Assembly: GCF_036226505.1 (NCBI RefSeq)
Contig: NZ_CP108484.1
Coordinates: 496,001 to 560,000, forward strand
Source: Kitasatospora sp. NBC_01246
GTDB lineage: Bacteria > Actinomycetota > Actinomycetes > Streptomycetales > Streptomycetaceae
Length of the DNA: 64,000 bases
Reading direction: 5' to 3'
Shown here: one piece after another, positions 1 through 8,692 of the stretch
Numbering within the stretch: the stretch's first letter is position 1
Layout: the number at the start of each line of letters is the position of its first letter
Notes under the pieces: model-generated
Seen by the model: the letters and a program-made list of their open reading frames with translations, nothing else
What the model was told of the DNA's origin: nothing
The model's database searches: none
Translations under genes and position numbers: made by a program

Positions 1-133
1 TCGGCTCCAGCCGGCGGTCCGGACAGCCGCCCCCCGCGACGGCGAGGGCGCAGTGGACCGCACACCAGCCGGTCAGGGCGATCAGCAGGGCGGTGGCGAT
101 CACGGGCTCTTGCACGGGAGACCCCCGTTCCAT
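1..133 (-). CDS. Partial small membrane protein (5' end only)
   Basis: Reading leftward from an ATG at 133, an open frame runs off the window edge. It begins MERGSPVQEPVIATALLIAL and continues through a hydrophobic stretch with Trp and Cys (GWCAVHCALAVAGGG) before a basic end. This resembles the start of a small single-span membrane or exported protein. A GAGGGG sequence lies about 9 bases before the ATG; an internal GTG at Val6 is an alternative start. Codon positions look natural, but only 44 codons are visible and no family is recognised, so the call is tentative. Confidence 0.35.
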   Translation of the reverse strand, partial: MERGSPVQEPVIATALLIALTGWCAVHCALAVAGGGCPDRRLEP

Positions 134-439
134 GGCCGTACCCCTCATCTCCACGGTAGGCCGCGGTGCGGCGGGGCGCACGGGGAAACCGGACCGCCCG
201 GCCGGCGGTCACCTCCGGCCCCCCGACCGCGGGAACAGGGAGTGACCGGGGCTGCGGCGCGGCAGAACTGACGGAGCGTCACCCGCCGCCCGGCGTATCG
301 CGCACGACGCGGCCGCCCCCTCGGAGCCAGTCGATACCCGCACAGCAAGTCCGTGCACGAAGTTGGCCGAGAATGCACTCCCCCTTCATTGTCGTGCACC
401 GGACAATTAGGCCGGATCCCGCACAGAAAGGACCTACCG
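134..439. other. Intergenic region with candidate operator
   Basis: About 300 bases without a convincing gene lie between the leftward partial gene and the phospholipase. The right part (330-425) is less GC-rich than its surroundings and should hold the phospholipase promoter. It contains ATTGTC at 388-393 and GACAAT at 402-407, a perfect 6-base inverted repeat with an 8-base spacer ending 32 bases before the start codon. It may be a regulator site; no specific regulator is recognised. Confidence 0.3.
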
Positions 440-1447
440 ATGAAGCTGTCCGTCCGCCGCTCCCTCCGCGCCACGGCCGTGGCCCTGGCCGCGCTGCTCG
501 CGCTGGCCGCACCCGCCCTCGCGGCCCCCGCCACGACCGCCGCTCCGGCCGCCCCCGCGGCCTCGGCCGCCGACCAGCGCCAGGCCATCTACGCCATCGC
601 GCACCGGGTCGACACCCTGGACGGCGTGGACGCCGCGCTCAACCACGGCGCCAACGCGATCGAGATCGACGTCTGCGCGTGGTGGAACCCGAACGAATGG
701 CGTGCCTACCACGACTGTTCCTCGGCCGGTGAGAACCGACTGGGCCCCAGCTTCGACAGCATGATCGACCGTATCCTCTCCAACGCCAACGCGGGACGCC
801 GGCTCGCCCTGGTCTGGCTGGACATCAAGGACCCGAACTACTGCGGGGAGCAGCCGAACCGCACGTGCAGCGTCGCCGGGCTGCGTGACAAGGCGCAGCG
901 GCTGACGGCCGCCGGGATCCAGGTGCTCTACGGCTTCTTCGAGTACCACGGCGGCAGCACCCCGGACGTCGGCGGCCGGGGCTGGCAGAGCCTGGCGGGC
1001 AGGCTCGGCCCGCTGGAGGGCATCACCTCGACCGGGACCCGCGACCAGGTCCAGGGCGCCTTCAACCGGTCCGGCAACGGGTTCCCGGCCGGGCACCGGG
1101 CGATGGACTACGGCGACTCCGACATCACCAAGGGGTTCGGCAACTGCACGGAACCCACCTACAACACCTGCGCGGAGCTGAAGAAGGGCGCCGGTGACCG
1201 GGCCGCCGGGCGGCTCGCGGCCACGCTGTCCTGGACGACCACGTACAACGACCCGTGGTACGTCGACAAGCTCCTCGGCGACGCCCGCGTGGACGGCATC
1301 ATCGCCGGCTACGGCGCCTTCACCGGGGTGCGCGAGTACGACAACAGCTGGCAGTGCGCCAACGCCGTCAACCTGATCCGTGACTGGGTGAACCGCCACA
1401 GCGGCACCCACCGGATGGCCAACGCCGGCGACCGCCTCTTCCGGTAG
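440..1447 (+). CDS. Secreted sphingomyelinase D / phospholipase D-like phosphodiesterase
   Basis: 335 aa. Residues 1-35 form a signal peptide: basic MKLSVRRSLR, a long Ala/Leu core and Ala-rich cleavage sites. The mature part resembles the GDPD-type TIM barrel of bacterial and spider SMase D/PLD: His55 in AHRVD, an acidic pair in AIEID near residue 76, a second His in YHDC, and several Cys that could form disulfides. Such enzymes cleave the head group of sphingomyelin or lysophospholipids outside the cell using Mg. The ATG at 440 is preceded by AGAAAGGA at good spacing; the in-frame ATG at 353 would add a non-signal N-terminus and has no ribosome site. It is monocistronic and converges with the methyltransferase gene. 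Exact substrate is not deducible. Confidence 0.8.
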   Translation: MKLSVRRSLRATAVALAALLALAAPALAAPATTAAPAAPAASAADQRQAIYAIAHRVDTLDGVDAALNHGANAIEIDVCAWWNPNEWRAYHDCSSAGENRLGPSFDSMIDRILSNANAGRRLALVWLDIKDPNYCGEQPNRTCSVAGLRDKAQRLTAAGIQVLYGFFEYHGGSTPDVGGRGWQSLAGRLGPLEGITSTGTRDQVQGAFNRSGNGFPAGHRAMDYGDSDITKGFGNCTEPTYNTCAELKKGAGDRAAGRLAATLSWTTTYNDPWYVDKLLGDARVDGIIAGYGAFTGVREYDNSWQCANAVNLIRDWVNRHSGTHRMANAGDRLFR

Positions 1448-1503
1448 CGGGACCGTCGCGGCCGGGAGCCCCCGGTCCGGTGACCGGCGCCGCCCGTGGA
1501 CCG

Positions 1504-1521
1504 GTCCGACAGCCGTCGGAC
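1504..1521. terminator. Short hairpin between convergent genes
   Basis: GTCCGAC, loop AGCC, GTCGGAC: a perfect 7-base stem between the phospholipase stop (1447) and the leftward methyltransferase stop (1526). No T-run follows, as is usual in actinomycetes. Weak but well placed as a two-way terminator. Confidence 0.35.
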
Positions 1522-1525
1522 GGGA

Positions 1526-2329
1526 CTACGGGCGGCGTCCCCATGCGGAGATCATCGGAGCGGTGGCGAGGTCGAGCCGCCCGGTGGCGACGTTCGCCAG
1601 GTGCCGGTCGATCTCCTCGTCGGTGGCGAGCCCGTGCTCGACCAGACGGTGGCGGATCTGCCGCACCGTCGCGTCCTCCAGTACGGCGCACGCCGGTGAG
1701 GTGATCGGGAAGTACGCGTCGGCCCGCACGTCCTCCAGGCCGGCTTCGCGCAGCACCCTGGGCAGGGTCCGCCCGTAGGCGAGGTCCGCGCCGCGCGCCG
1801 CCATCAGGGTGCGAAACCCCGTGCGCAAGCGGTTGGCGAGCCGCTGTTCGGGGCCGGACTCGTCCGGGCAGAGCAGCGGCTGCAACGCGGGGTCGGCGTC
1901 CTCCAGGAGCAGCCGACCACCGGGGCGCAGCGCGCTGACCATCCTGCGCAGGGCCTCGGCGCGGTCGGCGACGTGCACCAGGACCAGCCGGGCGTGCACC
2001 AGGTCGAAGCCGCCGGGCGGCGGTGGATCGGCCGCCACGTCGTGGACCAGCACCTCGATCGCGCCGCCGGCGATGTCCCTGGTCCAGCCGACGTCGAGGT
2101 CGGTGGCGACCACCGCACCGGTCGGGCCGACGCGTTCGGCCAGCCCGAGGGGGACGGAGGGTCCGCCGGCGCCGACCTCCCAGCACCGCATGCCGGCGCC
2201 GATGCCGATCCGGTCGACGTGCCGGAACGTCACCTGGTCGAACAGCTCGGCGAGGGCGCCGAAGCGAACGCCCGCCTCGGCCTGCTTGTTGTCCAGCAGG
2301 TAGCCGTGGTCGGTGCCGTGCTCACTCAT
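1526..2329 (-). CDS. SAM-dependent class I methyltransferase
   Basis: 267 aa. After an N-terminal helix region (YLLDNKQAEAGVRF), motif I reads VGAGGPSVPLGLAERVG and is followed by the acidic VVATDLDVGW; the post-motif DLVHARLVLVHV and RPGGRLLLEDAD complete a Rossmann-fold methyltransferase like those used on small molecules. The substrate is unknown. The start codon overlaps the last 8 bases of the MFS gene, so the two are one translationally coupled operon. This suggests modification and efflux of the same compound, perhaps a self-resistance or detoxification pair under the divergent ArsR-type regulator. Methyltransferase identity is sure; substrate is not. Confidence 0.85.
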   Translation of the reverse strand: MSEHGTDHGYLLDNKQAEAGVRFGALAELFDQVTFRHVDRIGIGAGMRCWEVGAGGPSVPLGLAERVGPTGAVVATDLDVGWTRDIAGGAIEVLVHDVAADPPPPGGFDLVHARLVLVHVADRAEALRRMVSALRPGGRLLLEDADPALQPLLCPDESGPEQRLANRLRTGFRTLMAARGADLAYGRTLPRVLREAGLEDVRADAYFPITSPACAVLEDATVRQIRHRLVEHGLATDEEIDRHLANVATGRLDLATAPMISAWGRRP

Positions 2330-3653
2330 GGGGCGATTGTGGCACCTGCGCCTGTACCCGCGCCCGCACCGGCACCGGCACCGGCACCGCGCACCGGCCT
2401 TCGGCCGGGAGGCCGGTGGGTTCGCCGGTGGAGTGCGCCGCGATCGGTGCCGCCGCTCCGGCGGCCCGGTCCGTCCCGCGCCGCCGGAGCGGCGCCGCCA
2501 GGTGGCGGGCCAGCGCGAGGACGGCGAGGAGCGCCACCAGGGCGCAGACGGCCGGCCAGCCGGCGAGGCCGTAGACGCGGACACCGAGCCAGGAGCCGGC
2601 GCTGCCGCCGAGGTAACCGCAGGTCATGTAGGCGGTGTTGAGCCTGGAGCGGGCGTCGGGGCGCAGCTCGTAGACCCGGGTCTTGTTGGCGATCATGCCG
2701 GACTGCATCGCGACGTCGAGCAGGAGCGTGCCGAGGACGAGGACCGCCAGCCCGGGTGTGCCGCCCCAGCCGCCCGCCGCGAGGACCGCCGCCGCGCCGA
2801 GGGTGCCGAGCAGGGCGGCCAGGTTCACCGGGTCGGAGCCCCGCCGGTCGACGTGGCGACCCGTGAGCGGGGTGCAGACCATGGTCGCCGCGCCGACCAG
2901 CGCGAGCATCCCGACCGTCTGGGCGCCCAGCCCGTAGGCCGGTTCGGCGAGCAGCAGCGGCAGGCAGGTCCAGACGGCCGAGAAGCCGGCGAAGACCGTC
3001 GCCTGGTAGAAGCAGGAGCGGCGCAGCTCCGGTTCGGCGCGCAGGAGCCGCAGCGGTTCGGCGAGCAGCGCGGGGTACGGCTGCCGGGTGGGCGGCGCGG
3101 TGGCGGCGGTCCCGTCCGGCAGGGCGCGCGCCAGCACCGCCGCGAGTGCCAGCACCAGCGCGCCGGCCACCAGGTACGGGGCCCGCCACCCGAGCCACTC
3201 GCCGAGCGCGCCGCCGAAGGTACGGGCCAGCAGCATGCCGCCGATGGAGCCGCTCAGCAGGGTGCCGAGCACCGCGCCGCGCCGGTCGGCGGGCACCATC
3301 CCGGCCGCCATCGGGGAGATGATCTGCGCGGCGACCGTGGTGGCGCCGACGAAGGCTCCGGCGGCCACCAGGGCCGGCAGGGTGGGGGCGCAGGCTGCCG
3401 CCAGCAGCCCGACACCGCTGAGGGTGAGCAGGGTGACGAGCAGCGGCCGGTGGGGGAGCCGGTCGCCGAGCGGCACCAACAGGAAGATCCCGACCGTGTA
3501 ACCGATCTGGACCGCGGTCACCACGAGCGTGGCGGAATCGACCGATGTGCCGAGCCCGGCGGCGATCAGTGGGGTGATCGCCTGCGGGAAGTAGAGGTTG
3601 CCCACGCCGAACGCACAGGTCAGCGAGAGGAGCAGGAGAAGGCGGCGGCTCAT
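2322..3653 (-). CDS. MFS efflux transporter (DHA1-like)
   Basis: 443 aa with about 12 hydrophobic segments starting at MSRRLLLLLSLTCAFGVGN. The A-type loop between helices 2 and 3 is VPLGDRLPHRPLL, and a similar GRHVDRRG loop lies in the second half, as in proton-driven drug/metabolite exporters. The C-terminal tail after the last helix is an unusual run of Val-Pro and Val-Arg repeats encoded by GCACCG hexamers. It is the first gene of an operon with the methyltransferase (8-base overlap). It is divergent from the HTH gene at 3761, with a 107-base gap that must hold both promoters. Transport substrate unknown. Confidence 0.9.
   Translation of the reverse strand: MSRRLLLLLSLTCAFGVGNLYFPQAITPLIAAGLGTSVDSATLVVTAVQIGYTVGIFLLVPLGDRLPHRPLLVTLLTLSGVGLLAAACAPTLPALVAAGAFVGATTVAAQIISPMAAGMVPADRRGAVLGTLLSGSIGGMLLARTFGGALGEWLGWRAPYLVAGALVLALAAVLARALPDGTAATAPPTRQPYPALLAEPLRLLRAEPELRRSCFYQATVFAGFSAVWTCLPLLLAEPAYGLGAQTVGMLALVGAATMVCTPLTGRHVDRRGSDPVNLAALLGTLGAAAVLAAGGWGGTPGLAVLVLGTLLLDVAMQSGMIANKTRVYELRPDARSRLNTAYMTCGYLGGSAGSWLGVRVYGLAGWPAVCALVALLAVLALARHLAAPLRRRGTDRAAGAAAPIAAHSTGEPTGLPAEGRCAVPVPVPVRARVQAQVPQSPHE
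2366..2389. repeat. GCACCG hexanucleotide repeat within MFS C-terminus
   Basis: Four perfect GCACCG units, flanked by degenerate copies, encode the Val/Pro-rich tail of the transporter. The length could vary by slippage without a frameshift, since the unit is two codons. Confidence 0.6.
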
Positions 3654-3760
3654 CCCACCTCACCGCCGAGGGCGACGGTGGCCGGGTTCGCTTCAGGTGT
3701 CATGCGGGGCAGTCCACGGCACCCGGGTGGCCGCCGCCAAGGGATGTAGCGTGGGGCTTC

Positions 3761-4747
3761 ATGGTCGTCAGCTTCGAACTGGGCGTCGAGGATCTCGCGG
3801 ACACCCGCTTCGCCCTCTCGCCCCTGCACGAGGCCGTGGTGAGTCTGCGGGTGCTCCGCGAGCCCGGCCTCTCCGCGCTCCACCTGCCGTGGCGGCGGTC
3901 GGTCCTCCCCCGTCTGGCCGGGCCGGACACCGAGTTGCTGCTCTCCGTGGTCTCCGCACGGCGCACCCTGCCCGACTTCCTGACCCCGCGCCCGGAGGGC
4001 TTCGCCCCGCCCTTCGAGGAGGAGCTGGCCGTCGTCCGCCGGACCGCTCCGGAGGTCGTCCGGGCCGACCTGCTGGCCACCCACGCGCCGGACCGGCTCC
4101 CCGCACCCCTCCTGGGGGCCCGCTCGGACCCCGCGCGGCTCCGGGACGCGCTCTGCGACGCCCTGGAGCGGTACTGGGAGCTGGCCGTACGGCCGAGCTG
4201 GCCCCGGATGCGGCTCCTCCTGGAGGCCGACATGACCTACCGGGCACGCCGGCTGGCCGTCGGAGGCGCCCGTCTGCTCTTCGCCGACATGCATCCCTTC
4301 CTGCGTTGGGAGAACGGGGTGCTGCGCATCGCCGACATGATCAGCCGCCACCACGTCGCCGTCTCGGGACGCGGTCTGCTGCTGGTGCCGTCCGTCTTCG
4401 CCCACAAGCCGGCGCCCCCGCTCAGCCCGGACGGCGCGCCGGCCCTCTCCTACCCGTGCCGCGGTGTGGCGACCCTCTGGTCCCGGGAGCCCGCGCCCGA
4501 TGCTCCGGCGCTGGCGGCGCTGGTGGGCCCGCCCAAGGCACGGCTGCTCGCCCTCCTCGACGAGCCCCTGGCGGGAGTCGAACTCGCCCGCCGCCTGCAC
4601 GTCTCCCCCAGCGCCGTCTCCCAGCACCTGCGCGTCCTGCACGCGACCGGCCTGGTGGCCCGTGCCCGAGACGGCCGCCAAGTCCTCTACCGCCGCAGCC
4701 ACCTCGGGGACCAACTGCTCGGCTCCCCCGATCCGCCCGGGCCGTAG
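3761..4747 (+). CDS. ArsR-type winged-helix regulator with large N-terminal domain
   Basis: 328 aa. The first ~240 residues are an actinobacterial sensor-like region (I associate it with DUF5937). The last ~75 form an ArsR winged helix: LAALVGPPKARLLALLDEPL, then ELARRLHVSPSAVSQHLRVL as helix-turn-helix and ARDGRQVLYRR as the wing. There are no Cys pairs typical of metal sensing. It is divergent from the MFS/methyltransferase operon and probably controls it, since a shared 107-base promoter region separates them. Start ATG at 3761 follows a GTAGCG context with no strong ribosome site. Family assignment is good; the ligand is unknown. Confidence 0.8.
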   Translation: MVVSFELGVEDLADTRFALSPLHEAVVSLRVLREPGLSALHLPWRRSVLPRLAGPDTELLLSVVSARRTLPDFLTPRPEGFAPPFEEELAVVRRTAPEVVRADLLATHAPDRLPAPLLGARSDPARLRDALCDALERYWELAVRPSWPRMRLLLEADMTYRARRLAVGGARLLFADMHPFLRWENGVLRIADMISRHHVAVSGRGLLLVPSVFAHKPAPPLSPDGAPALSYPCRGVATLWSREPAPDAPALAALVGPPKARLLALLDEPLAGVELARRLHVSPSAVSQHLRVLHATGLVARARDGRQVLYRRSHLGDQLLGSPDPPGP

Positions 4748-4802
4748 CACCGACCGTCCGGCCCCGGGGGTGACGGGAGGTCGGCTCCGAGCTGTCGGGC
4801 CA

Positions 4803-5972
4803 TCAGCCGCACAGGGCGGCCGTCTGCGCCTCCATCAGTCCCGTACTCCGCGGGACGGGCGGCGCGCCCTTGAGGTCGGCGCCGAGGTCGTAGAGGTTGA
4901 CGGCCAGGACGAGCTGCCGTTCACCGTCGACGGTGGTGAGGGACACGCTCGTGTAGCCGGGGCCGCCGCCGTCCGTCGCCCAGGTACCGACCTGCCTGGT
5001 GTCCGGCTCGGTGCCGCACTCCACGTCCCGGCGCTGCACGCCGAGTCCGTAGGCCGGTTTGTCGGGGAAGTCGACCGTGGTCAGGAGTGCGCGCTGCTGG
5101 GCGGGGCGCAGCAACCTGCCGGCGAACAGGGCCCGGTGGAACCGGGACAGGTCGTCGACGGTGGAGATCATGGCGCCGGCGGTCCAGTCGTAGGACGGGC
5201 TGAACCGGGTGACATCGTGCCCCGCGAGGTCGTAGCCGTGCAGATGGGGGCCGTGGATGTCGGGGTCGGTGACCGGGAAGGAGGTGTCCTTGAGGCCGAG
5301 CGGCGCGATGATCCGCCGCTGGATCTCGGCGGGCGCGCTGCGATGGGTGACCGCCTCGATGACCAGCCCGGCGAGCAGGTAGTTGGTGTTGGAGTACGCC
5401 CAGTCGGTGCCGGGGGCGAAGACCGGCGCGTGCCGGACGGCCAGCGCGACCACCTCCCGCGGGGTGTAGACGTAGTCCCGGTCGTGGTGTTCCAGGTAGG
5501 GGGCGAAGAACGCCGGCTCGGTCGTGGGGTCGTAGATGCCCGAGGTGTGGTTGAGCAGTTGGCGGACGGTCACGGCCGCGCCGTCGTTGCCGTTCCCCCG
5601 GACCGTGCCCGGCAGCCACCGCTCCACGCTGTCGTCGAGGGAGAGCCGCCCCTCGCCCTCCAGTTGCAGCAGCACCGTCGACACGAACGACTTGGTGTTG
5701 CTGGCGATCCGGAAGCGCTGGTCGGGCCGGGCCCGCTCGCCGCTCGCGGTGTCGGCGAGCCCGGCCGCCGCGCGGGACTCCCGCCCGCCGTTCCGGGTGT
5801 ACGCCACGACGCCCGGGAACCCGTCCGCGACCGTCTGTTCCAGGGCCGCCCTGAGGCCGGCCGGTGGGGCCGACGGGCCCTCCGCCGCGGCCGCGGCCTT
5901 CGGGAGGATGCCCGCTGCCGCCACCACGCACATCCCCACCCACACTGCCGCGGCCCCCGTACGTACCGTCAC
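4803..5972 (-). CDS. Secreted serine beta-lactamase-like / D-Ala-D-Ala carboxypeptidase-like hydrolase
   Basis: 389 aa from a GTG with AGGAG 6 bases upstream; longer in-frame extensions to 6794 lack ribosome sites and are discarded. A signal peptide (VTVRTGAAAVWVGMCVV... to AAAAAEG) precedes a class C beta-lactamase fold. The SxxK motif is Ser91-Asn-Thr-Lys94 in FRIASNTKSF, the YxN motif lies in WAYSNTNY, and LLNHTSGI and the late DGGGPGY loop are present. Such proteins act outside the cell on peptidoglycan-like peptides or esters. It has all catalytic residues, in contrast to the homologue at 9678. It is divergent from the Tat-exported gene at 6240, separated by 267 bases. Confidence 0.9.
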   Translation of the reverse strand: MTVRTGAAAVWVGMCVVAAAGILPKAAAAAEGPSAPPAGLRAALEQTVADGFPGVVAYTRNGGRESRAAAGLADTASGERARPDQRFRIASNTKSFVSTVLLQLEGEGRLSLDDSVERWLPGTVRGNGNDGAAVTVRQLLNHTSGIYDPTTEPAFFAPYLEHHDRDYVYTPREVVALAVRHAPVFAPGTDWAYSNTNYLLAGLVIEAVTHRSAPAEIQRRIIAPLGLKDTSFPVTDPDIHGPHLHGYDLAGHDVTRFSPSYDWTAGAMISTVDDLSRFHRALFAGRLLRPAQQRALLTTVDFPDKPAYGLGVQRRDVECGTEPDTRQVGTWATDGGGPGYTSVSLTTVDGERQLVLAVNLYDLGADLKGAPPVPRSTGLMEAQTAALCG

Positions 5973-6239
5973 CGAACGCTCCTGTCCTTGTCGCCCGTGT
6001 TCGTCCTGACTCATCGTGCCGGGCCGCCGCACCGGCTGCCCATCCCGCTGACGCCCGTGTCGGTACGGGGGCTGTCCCCACCCCGCACCCTCCGGTTCGC
6101 TCCATAGCCCGTTCGAGGGGATCCGGAGCTGGTCGGGGTAGGCACCGTACGGAACGGGGAAGGCAGCCGCCGTGTCCACCGGGACACGGGCGCACCGCTC
6201 GTGCGTCCGCCCACCACCCCACCAGGCATCGGGAACGTG

Positions 6240-6740
6240 ATGACGAACATCGACCGCAGGCACGCCCTGCGCGTGGCATCCGCGGCAGCAGTCGGCATGG
6301 GTGCGACCCTCGGCGCGACCGGGACCGCCAGGGCGAGCCGGCGGGCCTCGACCCTGAACCTGAAGGGCAGGCGAGCGGCGGCCGACATCCCGGGCGTCCT
6401 CACCGCCGGCGCACCGTACTTCGTCCACTACGAACTCCGCGACACCGACGACAATCCGGTCGGCACCGAGAGCGCGCACAGCCTGCCGATCACCGTCGGA
6501 CCGACCGGGTCCCTCGTCCTGGCCACCGTGGCGCTGCGCCTCACCGACGGGATGCTCACCGCCGCCGGTGCCTTCGAGCGGCCGCTTCCGGCGGTGACCG
6601 AGGTGGCGCTGGGCTACCAGCCGTGGTCCCACACCTTCGCGATCACCGGCGGGACGGGCGACTACACCGGCGCCTCCGGCGCGCTCCGGATCGACCACCT
6701 CAGCCGCGACGACTCCGCCCTCACCGTCACCCTGGCCTGA
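6240..6740 (+). CDS. Tat-exported allene-oxide-cyclase/dirigent-like barrel protein
   Basis: 166 aa. The N-terminus MTNIDRRHALRVASAAAVG is a twin-arginine signal with cleavage near ARAS. The rest is beta-rich, with DIPGVLTAGAPYFVHYELRD and ITGGTGDYTGASGAL; the latter G-rich strand is typical of the allene oxide cyclase barrel/dirigent superfamily. Bacterial members are exported and of uncertain function; a role in steering radical coupling or binding small molecules is only a possibility. GTG 6237 and ATG 6240 are adjacent candidate starts; 6201 would put residues before the Tat n-region. Its stop codon is overlapped by a GAACCC repeat. Confidence 0.65.
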   Translation: MTNIDRRHALRVASAAAVGMGATLGATGTARASRRASTLNLKGRRAAADIPGVLTAGAPYFVHYELRDTDDNPVGTESAHSLPITVGPTGSLVLATVALRLTDGMLTAAGAFERPLPAVTEVALGYQPWSHTFAITGGTGDYTGASGALRIDHLSRDDSALTVTLA

Positions 6741-6780
6741 ACCCGAACCCGAACCCGAACCCGGTCCCGAACCCGGTCCG
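6739..6780. repeat. GAACCC/GGTCCC hexamer array
   Basis: Four GAACCC units, then GGTCCC, GAACCC, GGTCCG. The first unit shares bases with the TGA stop of the preceding gene, so the array sits exactly at the end of the reading frame. Confidence 0.75.
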
Positions 6781-6913
6781 GCCCGAGGCCCCACGGCCCC
6801 CCGGAGTCGCCAACCGGCCTTCCAGGCCGAGATTTTGGACTTGCCGGTCCATTTTGAGCCGCCTAACGTGCTGACCGTTCCCTCACGAAGAAGCCCTGCA
6901 GAGAGGCGGCACC

Positions 6914-7876
6914 ATGCACGCGATCCGGATCGAGAAGCACGGCGGCCCCGAGGTCATGCACTGGACCGAGCTGCCCGACCCCACCCCCGCCCCCGGCGAG
7001 GCACTGGTACGCCTGGGGGTCGCCGGGGTCAACTACATGGACATCGGTGCCCGCACCCAGGGCGGTCCCGGCTGGGCGGCCCCGACGGTCCTCGGCGTCG
7101 AGGGCACGGGGTACGTCACCGCGCTCGGCGACGGGGTCCGGGGCCTCGCCGTCGGCGACCGGGTGGCCTGGTTCTACCACCCGGGCAGCTACGCCGAGTT
7201 GCTCGCCGTCCCGGCGGACTCCCTGGTCAAGGTGCCCGACGGCGTCGACGACGAGACGGCGGCCGCCCTGATGGTGCAGGGCCTGACCGCCAGCCACCTC
7301 AGCACCGAGACCTACCCGATCGGCCCGGGCGACACCGCCGTGGTGCACGCCGCGGCGGGCGGCGTCGGCCAGTTGCTCACCCAGATGGTCAAGGCCCGTG
7401 GCGGCGACGTGATCGGCCTGGTCTCCCGCGAGGAGAAGTCCGCCGCCGCGAAGGAGGCCGGCGCCGACCACGTCCTGGTCCACTCCGGCGGCGGCTTCGA
7501 GGGCCGGATCAAGGAGCTGACCGGCGGACGCGGCGCCGACGTCGTCTACGACGGCGGTGGCGCCGACACCTTCCGCTCCTCCCAACTGGCCCTGCGCCCG
7601 CACGGCGTGCACGCCTACTACGGCCCCTTCATGGGCGTCCCGACCCTGCGGCCCACCGACCTGCCCAACAGCATCCTGCTGACCTATCCCGTGGTGCACC
7701 ACCACGTCGCCACCCGCGAGGCGCTCGTCCGGCGCACCGGTGAGGTCTTCGACCTGGTCCTGGCCGGCCGCCTCACCCCGCAGGTCGGCGGCCGGTACCC
7801 GCTCGCCGACGCGGCCCGCGCCCACGCCGACCTCGAATCCCGCCGCACCACCGGCAAGCTGCTGCTCCTGCCGTGA
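6914..7876 (+). CDS. NADPH:quinone oxidoreductase (zeta-crystallin type MDR)
   Basis: 320 aa, the usual length. The N-terminal GroES-like half contains AGVNYMDIGARTQGG, the quinone oxidoreductase signature region; the Rossmann half has VVHAAAGGVGQLLTQM. No zinc ligands are present, as expected for this branch. It reduces quinones or enones in the cytoplasm with NADPH. A GAGAGGCGGCACC ribosome region precedes the ATG. The TetR gene follows after 56 bases on the same strand, so they are probably one transcript with the regulator controlling it in response to an electrophile. Confidence 0.9.
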   Translation: MHAIRIEKHGGPEVMHWTELPDPTPAPGEALVRLGVAGVNYMDIGARTQGGPGWAAPTVLGVEGTGYVTALGDGVRGLAVGDRVAWFYHPGSYAELLAVPADSLVKVPDGVDDETAAALMVQGLTASHLSTETYPIGPGDTAVVHAAAGGVGQLLTQMVKARGGDVIGLVSREEKSAAAKEAGADHVLVHSGGGFEGRIKELTGGRGADVVYDGGGADTFRSSQLALRPHGVHAYYGPFMGVPTLRPTDLPNSILLTYPVVHHHVATREALVRRTGEVFDLVLAGRLTPQVGGRYPLADAARAHADLESRRTTGKLLLLP

Positions 7877-7932
7877 CACCGCCGGGCCGGATCCGCTTCG
7901 ATGGGAGCCGACAGCTCGTACCGGGAGGACAC

Positions 7933-8577
7933 ATGCCGCTCACCCGCAAGGGCGCCGCGACCAGGCAGCGCATCGTCGAGGGCGCCGCCGAGCAGATCCG
8001 CGCCCAGGGCGTGTTCGCGCTGCGGCTGGAGGACGTCATGGCCCACACGGCGACCAGCAAGAGCCAGCTGTTCCACTACTTCCCCGACGGCAAGGACGAG
8101 CTGCTCCTCGCCGTGGCCCGGCACGAGGCGGCCCGGGTGATCGACGACCAGCAGCCGGAGCTCGGCTCCCTCACCTCGTGGGCCGCCTGGCAGCGGTGGC
8201 GCGACAAGGTCGTCGCCCGCTACCGCGCCCAGGGCACCGACTGTCCGCTGCACACCGCCCTCGCCCAGCTGGGCCCGGCCACCGACGCCACGCGGACCGT
8301 GGCCGGCGGCCTGCTCGACCGGTGGCAGCAACAGCTGGCCGCGGGCATCCGCCACCTGCGGGACGCCGGCGAGACCGACCCCGACCTGGACCCCGACCGC
8401 GAGGCCGCCGCCCTGCTGGCCGGCATCCAGGGCGGCGTGCTGATCCTCCTCACCACGGGCGCGACCACCCACCTGGAGGCTGCTCTGGACGTGGGCATCG
8501 CGCGCCTGCGCGGCCGGACCGCCGCGGCCGTCGAGAACGGCACCGGCCGCGCGGCCCGCTCGGCCGTGGCCGAGTGA
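7933..8577 (+). CDS. TetR/AcrR-family regulator
   Basis: 214 aa. The N-terminal helix-turn-helix spans residues ~10-57 (TRQRIVEGAAEQIRAQGVF, then VMAHTATSKSQLFHYFPDGKDEL). The C-terminal ligand domain resembles TetR_C groups found next to oxidoreductases, including CPLHTALAQLGP. ATG 7933 is preceded by GGGAGG at 6 bases. It lies 56 bases behind the quinone oxidoreductase and probably represses that transcript; no clear palindrome was identified near 6850-6910. A strong hairpin follows the gene. Confidence 0.85.
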   Translation: MPLTRKGAATRQRIVEGAAEQIRAQGVFALRLEDVMAHTATSKSQLFHYFPDGKDELLLAVARHEAARVIDDQQPELGSLTSWAAWQRWRDKVVARYRAQGTDCPLHTALAQLGPATDATRTVAGGLLDRWQQQLAAGIRHLRDAGETDPDLDPDREAAALLAGIQGGVLILLTTGATTHLEAALDVGIARLRGRTAAAVENGTGRAARSAVAE

Positions 8578-8588
8578 ACCCGCCCGGC

Positions 8589-8633
8589 GGTGGCCGGTCC
8601 CCCCGCGATCGCATCGCGCGGGGACCGGCCACC
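8589..8633. terminator. Strong bidirectional terminator hairpin
   Basis: GGTGGCCGGTCCCC at 8589-8602 pairs perfectly with GGGGACCGGCCACC at 8620-8633, and an inner CGCGAT/ATCGCG stem lies within the loop. It separates the convergent tetR and I36-like genes. Confidence 0.8.
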
Positions 8634-8692
8634 GTGCCGCGGTCAGGACACCGAGGACCTGGGCGGCCCGGGCGGCCGGTACGCGGCGACCT

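Noticed and set aside
2313..3749. 478-codon plus frame over the MFS gene
   Set aside because: Mirror of the MFS gene; composition is Gly/Gln/Arg/Glu low complexity and there is no start context.
5973..6794. Upstream extension of the serine hydrolase frame to 663 aa
   Set aside because: The GTG at 5972 has an AGGAG site and is followed at once by a signal peptide; the extension overlaps the Tat-exported gene and is low-complexity at its start.
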